Shown here: positions 26,561-36,888 of the stretch, in pieces
Layout: every line of letters begins with the position of its first letter
How positions within the stretch are numbered: position 1 is the stretch's first letter
Assembly (NCBI RefSeq): GCF_008831285.2
Contig: NC_045139.1
Coordinates: 15,048,354-15,112,353 of the forward strand
From: Nymphaea colorata
Taxonomy: Eukaryota; Streptophyta; Magnoliopsida; Nymphaeales; Nymphaeaceae
Direction of reading: 5' to 3'
Length of the DNA: 64,000 nucleotides
Program-made: the position numbers and the translations under genes
The notes under the pieces: generated by a model
Told to the model about the DNA's origin: nothing
Databases searched by the model: none
The model's input: only the letters and a program-made list of their open reading frames with translations

Positions 26561-26569
26561 ATATATAAA
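26561..26569 (+). promoter_or_regulatory. Distal TATA box of the oxidase gene
   Basis: This is the ATATATAAA box in the first promoter copy. If used, the transcript would carry the second TATA box within its leader. Confidence 0.5.
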
Positions 26570-26634
26570 GCGAGTTAAGAGAGAGAGTCCTTTGAGACGA
26601 GGCCGAAAAGGATCGGCTCGGCTCCGATCCGGCG

Positions 26635-26643
26635 ATATATAAA
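26635..26643 (+). promoter_or_regulatory. Proximal TATA box of the oxidase gene
   Basis: This is the ATATATAAA box in the second promoter copy. It lies about 77 bp from the ATG at 26720, allowing a leader of about 45-50 nt. Confidence 0.65.
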
Positions 26644-26719
26644 GCGAGTTAAGAGAGAGAGAGTCCTTTGAGACGAGGCCGAAAAGGATCGGCTCGGCTC
26701 CGATCCGGCTCATTCTCAG

Positions 26720-28417
26720 ATGGCTTCCTCCCTCCTCTTCCTCCTCCTCCTCTTCCCACTCTTCTTCTCCTTTGCGTTCTCCCAATTCTTCTCTTTCTTC
26801 TCGGGCCAGGATGCTGAAGCGGTTCCGCAGGCGGCCCTTTTCACGGACTTTCTCGGGTCGTGGGAGCTGGTCGTCCCGGATGCCGGCGTCTCGGCCATGC
26901 ACATGCAGCTGATGCCCGGCAACAGCAAGGCCCTTATCTTCGACAGCACCATCTTCGGACCCTCTCATATCGGACTCCCGGACGGGAAGTGCCGATACGA
27001 TCCGCACAATAAGGCGACCCACCAGGATTGTTGGGCCCACTCCGTCGAGTATGACTACGACACGGGGGCCATCCGTCCTCTCATGGTCCTCACGGACACG
27101 TGGTGCTCATCGGGCTCGCTTGCCATCGATGGACGGCTCGTACAGACCGGAGGATTCAACGACGGTGGCCGCGTCGTTCGCTCGTACTCCTCCTGCGACT
27201 CGTGCGATTGGCAGGAGTTTCCCCTCACGCTGACCGGCCAAAGGTGGTACGCCTCCAACCACATCCTGCCCGACGGCCGGATCATCGTCGTCGGAGGCCG
27301 CCGAAAGTTTGATTACGAGTTCGTTCCGGCGGCCGGAGAGCGCAACGTCGAAGCATTCCGGCTACCGTTCCTCCGGGAAGCGACGGATGCGTGGGAGAAC
27401 TCTCTCTACCCCTTCGTTTTCCTGTCGACGGATGGGAACCTCTTCATCTTCGCCAACAACCGGGCCATCCTTTTGGATTACCAAGCGAATCGGATCGTCA
27501 AGACTTTTCCGGACTTGCCCGGCGGAGCTCGGAATTATCCTGGATCCGGATCCGCCGTCTTGCTCCCGCTAAATCTCGAGGACGACCGGAGGCCTCTGCC
27601 GGCGGAAGTGCTCGTCTGCGGCGGTGCTCAGCCAGAGGCGTCGGAACTTGCAGCGAGGGGGGTTTTCCAGCCGGCGCTCGACACCTGCGGAAGGATCCAG
27701 ATCACAGACCCGGACCCGGTTTGGAATATCGAGACCATGCCCTCGGGGCGGGTCATGAGCGACATGCTCATCCTGCCCAACGGCGAGGTGCTGCTGATGA
27801 ACGGAGCAAGAAGCGGGTCCGCGGGCTGGGGATTCGCTCAGGATCCGATTCTAGAACCGGTCAAGTACAGTCCTTGGAACCCGGTCGGGACCCGGTTCCA
27901 GGTCCTGAACCCGACGACGATCCCGCGCGTGTACCACTCCTCGTGCGCCGTGCTGCCGGACGGACGGGTGCTCGTCGCCGGAAGCAACACAAACAACGAC
28001 TACAATTTCACCGCCCAATTCCCGACGGAGCTCCGGATGGAGAAGTTCTCGCCCCCGTATTTGGATCCTTCGATGGCGACCCACAGGCCCACTATCATTT
28101 CGGACGCCGCTCCGAGAGAGATCCAGTATGGGCAGACTTTCACGGTCCGGGTGTTCCTCCTGGATCTGCTTGCCGGGTCTGCCGATTTCATGGTCACGAT
28201 GTACAGGCCGCCCTTCACGACGCACAGCTTCTCACAGAACCAGAGGATGCTGGTGCTCAACATCCAGGGCGTCCAGGAGAACCTGCTGCCGCTGGGGACG
28301 TACGAGATCGCGGCGACGGCGCCGCCAGATAACGTGGTGGCGCCGCCTGGTCATTACTTGTTATTTGTGGTGCATTCTGGGTTGCCGAGTGCGGGAATCT
28401 GGGTCCATATCCAATAA
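26720..28417 (+). CDS. Secreted glyoxal/aldehyde oxidase (galactose-oxidase-like copper radical oxidase), intronless
   Basis: This is a 565-residue, single-exon protein. An N-terminal signal peptide (about 1-22, very Leu/Phe-rich) predicts export to the apoplast. A glyoxal-oxidase N-terminal beta-propeller follows (about 50-440), with kelch-like ILPDGRIIVVGG and VLPDGRVLVAG repeats. A DUF1929 immunoglobulin-like C-terminal domain spans about 455-564. Aligning by eye with the family, the copper/radical site is intact: Cys129 (DTWCSSG) and Tyr177 (QRWYASN) for the thioether cross-link, Tyr405-His406 (RVYHSS), and His502 (FTTHSFSQ). The family oxidises aldehydes such as glyoxal or methylglyoxal to acids and releases H2O2, feeding peroxidases in walls and pollen/tapetum; the true substrate is unknown. 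Codon use is GC-rich. Transcription probably starts at one of two duplicated TATA boxes. Confidence 0.93.
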   Translation: MASSLLFLLLLFPLFFSFAFSQFFSFFSGQDAEAVPQAALFTDFLGSWELVVPDAGVSAMHMQLMPGNSKALIFDSTIFGPSHIGLPDGKCRYDPHNKATHQDCWAHSVEYDYDTGAIRPLMVLTDTWCSSGSLAIDGRLVQTGGFNDGGRVVRSYSSCDSCDWQEFPLTLTGQRWYASNHILPDGRIIVVGGRRKFDYEFVPAAGERNVEAFRLPFLREATDAWENSLYPFVFLSTDGNLFIFANNRAILLDYQANRIVKTFPDLPGGARNYPGSGSAVLLPLNLEDDRRPLPAEVLVCGGAQPEASELAARGVFQPALDTCGRIQITDPDPVWNIETMPSGRVMSDMLILPNGEVLLMNGARSGSAGWGFAQDPILEPVKYSPWNPVGTRFQVLNPTTIPRVYHSSCAVLPDGRVLVAGSNTNNDYNFTAQFPTELRMEKFSPPYLDPSMATHRPTIISDAAPREIQYGQTFTVRVFLLDLLAGSADFMVTMYRPPFTTHSFSQNQRMLVLNIQGVQENLLPLGTYEIAATAPPDNVVAPPGHYLLFVVHSGLPSAGIWVHIQ

Positions 28418-30700
28418 ACGCATAATGTGAAGCTTTCGTGGTGGTGGGGGAGAGGACACGAACAGAATACTTGAGGAAAGAACAGGAGGAAGGCAGGCAT
28501 TTGTCTCGCCATATACATATATGTATATTTTTTCCTTCTCTGCAATTTTTTTTTTTTTTGTTTTTTCACTTGGTACCTTTTTCTTCTGTTGCTTTTGATT
28601 GCTAGTAAATTTGGGTAGCAATGGTAGACGGGTCGAACAAATTAATTACTTTTTTTGTTGTTTCACAATGCGATCGGGAGTACTTTTCATCTGTTCTTCC
28701 ATGACCAAACACCTCTGTCGATGATAATGGCTGTAAAGGTGAAACCTGACTATATATCCATGTAGCGCTTGTTCCGGATGGAAAGCAGATCGCCATGGTC
28801 CGGTTTTCTGCACCTGAAATTCTTATATGATTAAAGCAACAAATGTATTCTTCACAATGGTGATGGTACGTGAGGGGCAAAGACGCCTCTCTTTGTCCTG
28901 GGGTCTAGAGTTGTTTGGGAATCTAACTAGTCTTATAGTGCACCATTCAATTTATGTGTTGCGCATACATGCATTGCATGCATGGTATTTTAATGCAAAA
29001 TAAAAATATTGTGATAAATATTAGTTGGGTTTTGTTCTAAATTGCAAAATGCTTTCTTAAATGATTTCATAGCTTTCACTAACATCATTTTGGAGCATCT
29101 GTATGTCTATGAACATGCAAGTGAGCTTCGGCTTTCACCTAAGTGGTAGAGTAACTTCTGGCCTTTTTCCTCGAGTAAATCAATTTGTTTTTTGTGTATG
29201 AGGATTCAATAATCTTAGGGATGAGATGGTATTTTTGGATTCGATTAAAAATTTTTAAATCATCTTGAAAAAGTTCAAGTATGAGCTGATAATGATACAT
29301 ATTGGCGGACACGCCGTATTGATGAGCAAATCCAGTTGTTTGGATGGAACCTTTGATCGAAGCAGGCATATCAAGCACTTGCATCTAAGATTCAGGGTAA
29401 TGAAACGCAGGCTAGGGTTTTGCCGCTGCTTGTATGAGGGTTTATGGCAGAGATTCCTCCCCCATTTGACTATGCATGGGGGGGAAATGAAAGGCTGTTC
29501 TTAAGAGCTAGAGCCACCAACATTCCCCACACACATTCTCATGCAGGAAATCCTTTCCTAGGAAAACTCTGAAGAATAGAAGAGGGTATGAATCCAAATC
29601 CTGACACCAGGCCATGTCGCTCTAATTATGCTTATGTTTTTCCAACGGAAGTATCAGATTCAACCCTTGTAAGAAAAGCACCGATGTTGTTACTTGTTTT
29701 CCGGCGAAACAAACAAGTCCATCCTGTGGGGATAGGAAAAGTGGTCATGAACACAACAACTAGCATGTACATATGGATCATATGTTAATCTACCAAATAT
29801 ATAGAAAATCAGGCTTGAATGATCTGATCCGAAATGTTCGAAAAAACCTCTACCCTAACCCTTCTCATCGGACCACATTATAAAGAAGATTGAGCAGAGT
29901 GACTTGAGACTTCTATTATGTATTCACATCTTCACTTCCAAGACAATGAGGATATCTAAATTAGTAAGGCAAAAAGTGTGCATAAAAGTAAGGAAATTGA
30001 AATGATCATGGCAATTAAGAATTCCAGGATTCCTTCCTTCAGAACCAGGATTTGCTAAGAATTTCCCGGTACAAGATGACAATTTATATGTTTACTAACA
30101 CATGCCACGCTTTTAATTACACAATCCACCTAAGCGTTTGAGTTTCGACAAATCAATCCCTCACTTTTCGCCCAAATTTTCAAAAAGCCGCCTTAGTATT
30201 TAGTATCCACCGTCAAGCTAACCATGGTTAAATGCGAATTAATGTAACAAGTTATACAAAAATACTCTGGCAAAATCTTCCAAAATCTCCACCCAATAGT
30301 GCAGAACACTTTACCACTTTATCGTCGCTTACCCACCGAAGGAACACCCTAACATAGTCTACCGGCGGTTGCCGTTTTCCGGCGGCCTCCTCTAGAAACA
30401 ACTGCCCTGTCACCACCCTCATTTCCTTTCTTCAACCCTCCACGTCGTTGTTGTAATTGAACAGCTAATATGTAACATTTCCAAGTTTTTTCTTCTCAAT
30501 GACGTTAGACTCAAGCTAACTTACCCTGAGAAAAATATAAGTTGATATCAGTAAACTACAAAAGATATGGTCCCTCATGTAGGATTTCGTAAAAAGGTGG
30601 ACCATATCAGAAAATTACCGACGGCGAGTGGAGATGAAGGGAAAATAGAGATAAAGAAATTGGAACCAAGTTCTGTATTCAGATAACGAGTTTAAAACTC
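28418..30700. other. Intergenic region
   Basis: The first part should be the oxidase 3' UTR, with a T-rich tract near 28549-28569. The rest is AT-rich with no supported gene. The last few hundred bases are the promoter of the EF-Ts gene and show no clear TATA box. Confidence 0.6.
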
Positions 30701-30718
30701 ACCTTTCGTTTCTTATTC

Positions 30719-31439
30719 CTCTCTCTCTCTCTCTCTCTCGAAGAAGGAAGAGGATAGCGGGAAACAAATTTCTCTGGGCTCGGAAGCTTCTTCGCCGAGG
30801 AACTCCATCAGTTCCTTACTTTTTTTTTCCCCTTCCTTTCATGGCGAATCAGTAGGTAGATTGTCTAGTTCTTTTCTGAAGACGTGGTTTTTTTCATCCT
30901 CTCCGTCCGTGTGGCTTGTTGGTTCCGTTTTAGTTTTTTTTCTATCTGTTTTTCGATGTTTGTTTGGTTTGCTTCTTTTCCTCTTTTGGCTGAACTTTCT
31001 CCTCATTTTTTCTTCCAATTTGGGGAGCAAGAATATGGGCTGGTTATACTTCATTTCTTCGTCTTATGTGCTCTTTGTCTTCTTCCTTTTTGTTGAGAAA
31101 TCGTTTACGAGGTCACTAGTCTGAATTGGATGACTGATTGAAGACGAAACTCTAGAATAGCAACTAAAATTGTTGTTTGGTCATCGTGACCAACATCGTT
31201 TTCTATGTTACAGTAATGATAATGTCAGCACTAGCTTGAGCTCTTCAATGTGCTTCTTATGCATGTCAAACATGAAGATAAGCAGTGTTTGTGCTTCAAT
31301 TGAAGCTAATGTCAGTAGTAACTAACTTATTTTGTCTGCTGTAACGAATACATGATTTAGTTATATCCTGTCTTTTGCTTTGTTAATCAGCTGCAACTGC
31401 ATCCCTTAGGCTCATGGTTTTCACTAATGTGCTTGACAG
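30719..31439 (+). promoter_or_regulatory. 5' leader and likely 5'-UTR intron of the EF-Ts polyprotein gene
   Basis: A (CT)n tract at about 30719-30739 and a pyrimidine-rich leader precede a four-codon upstream ORF (ATGGCGAATCAGTAG, 30841-30855). A likely donor (GTAGAT) follows at 30856. The T-rich DNA up to the acceptor TTGACAG at about 31439 would be the intron. This is inferred from sequence; the leader boundaries are not proven. Confidence 0.45.
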
Positions 31440-31504
31440 GTGAGGAGAAGGAAGCTAAAGATATTCTATAAACGGCCTATGCAATCTTGAACGGTGTCAT
31501 TGTC

Positions 31505-34500
31505 ATGGCGCCTGTATCCCTTGGAAATGTCTACATAGTTCCTGGGATTTCTTTCACTTCAAGAAGAGAGTGTCTTAAAACCAAACAATTTTCTCATGTA
31601 CCGTGCACTAGGCCTACATTTTTTTCCCAGACATTTCTATTTTCACGTTCATTTCCAGTAGGATTTTTTGGGACATGTGGACATGCTGCTATTTTGAAGC
31701 ACCAATCGAGAATCCAGAGCATGTCCATAGGAAGTGATATAGCTGTGGAAGATCCAAATTCTGCTGTTGTAGGTGATGATGAAGTTGAAGAAACAGCTCC
31801 TCCAGATGACTCACCTGTTTCAGCTGAAGAGAATGAAGTTTCCACAGCAAAAGAAGTTAGTGGAACCAAAGCTGCTGCATCTAAGCGCTCCAGAAACTTC
31901 CGAAAGAGTGAGATGCCTCCAGTAAAGGATGAGGAATTGGTACCTGGTGCAACCTTTACTGGAAAAGTTAGATCAATTCAACCATTTGGAGCATTCATTG
32001 ATTTTGGAGCTTTCACAGATGGTTTAGTCCATATTTCCAGATTGAGTGATAGCTTTGTCAAAGATGTCAATGCTGTTGTTTCAGTTGGTCAGGAGGTGAA
32101 AGTAAGAATTGTTGAAGTAAATACTGAAACTGGCAGGATTTCCTTAACAATGCGAGAGAAGGATGATGCTAGTAAGATGAGACAGCAAAAAGAGGGTAAT
32201 GCTGGTCGTGCTACTGATGCCCAAACAAGCGGTGATAAGCCAAGACAAACCAGGAAAGGTTCAATCAAGCCTAGGCAGAAGAGAGATGAAACACAAAAAA
32301 CTTCAAAGTTCTATAAGGGCCAGGTATTGGATGGTGTTGTGAAGAACCTAAACAGGTCTGGGGCTTTTGTATCTCTACCAGAAGGTGAGGAAGGGTTTCT
32401 CCCAATTTCTGAGGAGTCTGATGGTTTTGCAAGTCTTTTGGGGGATTCACAATTGCAGGTTGGTCAAGAAGTTAATGTTCGAGTTTTACGTATTAATAGA
32501 GGGCAGGTAACTTTAACAATGAAGAAAGAAGAGAATATTGAGGACATAAACATAAAACTTAATGAAGGTGGTGTTGTTCATGTGGCCACCAATCCTTTTG
32601 AATTGGCATTTCGCAAGAACAAAGTTATTTCTGCATTTTTAGATGACAGGGAGAGAATGCCTAAAATTGTCGATACTAGCACTGATTCTAAAGTCTCTGA
32701 ACAAGTTGCTATCATTGAAGATCAAGAAGGTGAAAATGTGCAGATATCTTCCGAGGAGAAGGAAGATGGTACATCAATAAGTGAAGCTGATGCAGCTGCT
32801 TTATTGGAGGATGCTTCAGCTTCTGATTCTGCTTTAGCTTCAGTAGATTCCTCTGTAACAGATGATGGAAATCTGGAATCTATGCCGGCGGAAGCTGAAT
32901 TGGTGGAAGAATTTATAAATAGTGATCAATACAGGGCGGAATCTCCAGAGGATGCAGGACCCCTGGAAGATGAAAGTACTTCCGTGATTGGTTCAGCTGG
33001 TGAAGAACCAGAAAGTGTTGCTTCTGATTCATCGGTTAATGTTCTTAGCTCGTCTGGTGAAGAAGAGCTGAATGAATCCAAGGATGGTGCTTCCTTTGCT
33101 GTGGACAAGGACGTTTCAGCCACTTCTGTTAGTGAAGACATTCCTGCTGCACCAGTTGAAGCACAGAAAGAAGAAACACAAACTGGTTTAAGTGAAGGAG
33201 AAAAAGAATCTTTTGCACAAGTGCCTGATGAAGCTAAGACAGAAGATAAATTAACCATCACTGCAGAAAACAATGAACTGAGTGGTGAAGCACCCACAGT
33301 TCCAGAAGCTAATTTGCCTTCAGTTGTGCCATCAGACGAAAATGAGGTTCCATCATCTGCCATTTCAACCCCTTTTGAAACTGGTCCAAGTGAAGGAAAA
33401 GGTAATCCATTTCTCAAAGAAACTGCAGTTAGATGCTCTTGATTTACATTTTTTTTGCCTACTGTCTGTTTTACTTCATCCTTTCACATCCTCCTATGGT
33501 AACTTTTATTGAAATCTCTTCTGGGCTGCATGTTAGCTAAATTCTTTAATCATTAACAAAGTTGGTCCATCCTTGATGACAATTTCGTTTTGTTAATTCT
33601 TCTGATTTTCAAATTTTTAGGTTGGTTCTTCTGTTTTCTGTACCATACAACTGTTGGTATGATAGCTTCATGGTAAATTTTAGAACTCCATGTTTCTTTG
33701 TCTTATTGTCTATGAGTTACCGCTCCAATATCATCTGGAGCTATCCGGATTATGTGTATGTTTATCACCTTTTCAACATTTATTCATCTGGATAGACTGG
33801 ATTAGTTTACATATTCGATCACTGATTTAGTCTGGAATATATTGCACAAAATGCAGCTACTGTGTCTGCTGCCCTTGTCAAGCAGCTGCGTGAAGAAACT
33901 GGAGCTGGAATGATGGATTGTAAGAAGGCCCTTGCAGAGACAGGGGGTGACATTGTTAAAGCTCAGGAGTTCCTAAGGAAAAAAGGCCTAGCTAGTGCTG
34001 AGAAGAAGGCGAGCAGAGCTACAGCTGAAGGGAGAATTGGCTCGTACATTCATGATAATCGGATTGGAGTAATGATAGAGGTAAACTGTGAGACAGATTT
34101 TGTGGCTCGTGGTGATATTTTCAAGCAGTTGGTTGAAGATCTTGCTATGCAAGTTGCAGCATGCCCACAAGTGCAGCATTTAGTTACTGATGATGTTCCT
34201 GAAGACATTGTCAACAAGGAAAGGGAGATTGAGATGCAGAAGGATGACATTCTACAGAAGCCAGAACAGATCAGATCAAAAATTGTTGATGGCAGAATAA
34301 AAAAGAGACTTGAGGAACTGGCACTTCTTGAGCAGCCATTTATAAAAAATGACAAGGTTGTAGTGAAGGATTTAATTAAGCAAACAATTTCAGCAATTGG
34401 GGAAAACATTAAAGTAACAAGGTTTGTCAGATACAATCTTGGAGAAGGTTTAGAGAAGAAAAGTCAAGATTTTGCTGCAGAAGTTGCTGCTCAAACTGCA

Positions 34501-35669
34501 GCAAAAGAACCGGCTGCTTCACAAGCTCCCCAGCCGGCTCCAGATACTACGGAAGCCACTGAAAGGTGACTCAGACTTTTTCATTACCACGTGATTTGCT
34601 AGCTTTCTCAAACCTAGGCCACCAATTAGGTGCTGTCATGTGTAGAATGTCAAGTATCAACGCACACATTTTTGAAACTATAATATAGAAGGCCAACTAT
34701 TAATTGGCATTTGATTATCATGTTGAGGGGTACGTATTAACATAGCATTTGTTGACTTTCAAAATTGCTATTACACCTACTGCATCCTCGTCTCTCTCGT
34801 TTCCTTCTGTATTGAGAAATCCTGTTTTTTGTTTTAATATTTATCAGGTTCATTTAGTCATATCTGATGGGGAAACAAAAATGAAGCTTTTTTGGGTGTT
34901 CTTCCTAGTTGCTATTTGAGGAACCTTCTTGTTTTCTGCAAGCATGAAACATGATTTACTTTGGGCAGTCTTATTTCTCTTTTGGAAGCTATGTCTTGGT
35001 ATTCAATTTCTAATATTGTTAGTTCTCTTTTACAGGCCACCAAAAGTTACAATATCAGCTACACTTGTTAAGCAACTAAGGGAAGAAACAGGAGCAGGCA
35101 TGATGGACTGCAAGAAAGCTCTGGCAGAAACAGATGGCAACCTGGAGAAGGCACAAGAGTACTTAAGAAAGAAGGGCTTGTCAAGTGCAGAAAAGAAATC
35201 TGGACGCCTTGCTGCAGAGGGTAGAATTGCTTCATATATTCATGATTCGCGCATTGGAGTTCTGATTGAAGTGAACTGTGAGACTGACTTTGTTGCTCGA
35301 GGTGAAATTTTCAAACAGCTGGTTGATGATCTTGCAATGCAAGTTGCAGCATGCCCACAAGTTGAGTACATCTCTGTTGAAGACATCCCAGAGAGCATAA
35401 CCAGAAAAGAAAGAGAACTTGAATTACAGCGTGAAGATTTGCAGTCAAAGCCAGAAAATATTAGGGAAAAAATTGTTGATGGGCGTGTATCAAAGCGGCT
35501 TGCTGAGTTAACATTGCTTGAACAGCCCTTCATTAGAGATGACAGTCTGTTGATCAAGGACTTGGTGAAGCAGACTGTGGCCACTCTTGGTGAGAATATA
35601 AGGGTCCGAAGGTTTGTGCGCTACACACTTGGAGAGAAAGAAAGCAATGAACCAAACAATGACGCTTAG
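31505..35669 (+). CDS. PETs: Polyprotein of EF-Ts, chloroplastic (PSRP-7/EF-Ts), three coding exons
   Basis: Coding exons are 31505-33401, 33857-34565 and 35036-35669, with phases 1 and 2 matching, giving 1079 residues. The start chosen is the first ATG of the frame. Residues 1-65 look like a plastid transit peptide. Two S1 RNA-binding domains lie at about 145-217 ([16 protein letters not shown]) and 269-341. A long acidic, low-complexity linker runs to about 632. Two complete EF-Ts modules follow (about 633-850 and 875-1070), each with [19 protein letters not shown] and [15 protein letters not shown]-Ts catalyses GDP/GTP exchange on EF-Tu in plastid translation, and the S1 part corresponds to plastid ribosomal protein PSRP-7 in algae. 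Domain order matches land-plant homologues. Stop codons lie just inside both introns, so intron retention would give shorter products. Confidence 0.95.
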
Positions 35670-36083
35670 AATTCAAATTTTGGAGGATGCTAGTTCAATG
35701 GGAGGCGAATTATAGCTATTCTCACTTCTCAGGGCCATTGTAGTTAAAATAAGAAAATATTCTCCCAAGCAGATCTTGAGCGAATCTGGACTTTGTTTCT
35801 GGCATTTAGAAATCAGTCTCCTTTCCCCTTCGTTGATGTTTTTGTCTCGGGCTGGTGAATTGGCAATTGTATCCAAAGAGGTGTTGTGCTCTTTTATTTT
35901 ATTTTATTTTTTTTAATTTCTTTTATGGACATCTCTTAATCACTAAAGGTTGTTCAAACATTAATCAAATTAGATCCTTTAGTGCTTGGGTTAACATAAT
36001 AATTTTATCCAGCTTAATTTGTCCTGCTTGGACTTTTCTTTCGGTTTAAAGTGCTTTCTGGTCTTGTTCTTTGTTTCATGTAA

Positions 36084-36159
36084 GAGTTTCCCATGTCAAT
36101 TTGGTCTATTGAACATACACTTGCATCCTTTTGTTCAAATATATGTAATGCCAAATTGT

Positions 36160-36191
<32 letters not shown>

Positions 36192-36497
36192 AACTTGCAG
36201 CTGCTTGCTAACGTGACCTTTTCCAAGTAATGCTGCTATTATCAGCTTGAAAAAATATGCATCTATTGTATTTTGTTACATTAGACCCTTGGGAGTTTCC
36301 CATGTCAATTTGGTCTATTGAACATATACTTGCATCCTTTTGTTCAAATATATTTAATGCCAAATTGTGCTCTCTCTCTCTCTCTCTCTCTTTCTAAACT
36401 TGCAGCTGCTTGCTAACGTGACCTTTTCCAAGTAATGCTGCTATTGTCAGCTTGAAAAAATGCGCATCTATTATATTTTGTTACATTAGTCCCTTGG
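36084..36497. repeat. 209-bp tandem duplication containing (CT)n
   Basis: Copy 1 is about 36084-36292 and copy 2 about 36293-36497. Both start GAGTTTCCCATGTCAATTTG, include a CT microsatellite of different length (about 36162-36190 and 36371-36392) and run through AACTTGCAGCTGCTTGCTAA to TTACATTAG. Only a few substitutions separate them. Confidence 0.95.
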
Positions 36498-36718
36498 TTC
36501 TTGGATCAACTTGATATACGAGGCTTGAATGTTGTTTTGGCGCAGTAAGCTTTCTGGTGAGAATGACAGCATGACAGGTGAAGAGGCCAGTCTTTGGCAT
36601 GAGCAGCAGCAGTCACGTCCCCAGCATGGTCAGCTGCTTGGCATGCAATTTACCTTCATATACAACTGTATGTTTTCTGATTTGTTTTTTAGTCAATATG
36701 GGGAAAAAGATTGACATG

Positions 36719-36796
36719 GCTCTCTCTCTTTCTCTATCTCTCTCTCTCTCTCTCTACACACACCCACACACACACACACACATACATACATACATG

Positions 36797-36855
<59 letters not shown>

Positions 36856-36888
36856 TATGTATAGATAGAGAGAGAGAGAGAGAGAGAG
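36719..36888. repeat. Compound microsatellite palindrome (CT)n-(CA)n-(TA)n-(GA)n
   Basis: A CT run at the left and a GA run at the right flank CA/CATA and TA repeats. The (CT)/(GA) arms are inverted complements and the TA core is self-complementary, so the block can fold into one long hairpin. Confidence 0.9.

Larger units (their letters stand above)
26556..26705 (+). repeat. Tandem duplication of a TATA-box-containing core promoter
   Basis: Copy 1 is 26556-26629 and copy 2 is 26630-26705. Both begin CGGCGATATATAAAGCGAG and contain the same leader-like sequence, ending GGCTCGGCTCCGATC. The only difference is one extra AG dinucleotide in copy 2. Each copy supplies a TATATAAAG box, about 155 and 82 bp upstream of the oxidase ATG. 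Confidence 0.95.

Noticed and set aside
26420-27040. 206-codon minus-strand frame
   Set aside because: It is antisense to the oxidase promoter and 5' coding part; the low-complexity Glu-rich part is the complement of the Leu-rich signal-peptide region.
27391-28332. 313-codon plus-strand frame inside the oxidase gene
   Set aside because: An alternative frame of a GC-rich gene, full of Arg/Pro/Gly; the main frame has all catalytic residues.
32926-33417. 163-codon minus-strand frame
   Set aside because: Antisense to the acidic linker of the EF-Ts polyprotein; Ser-rich by complementarity.
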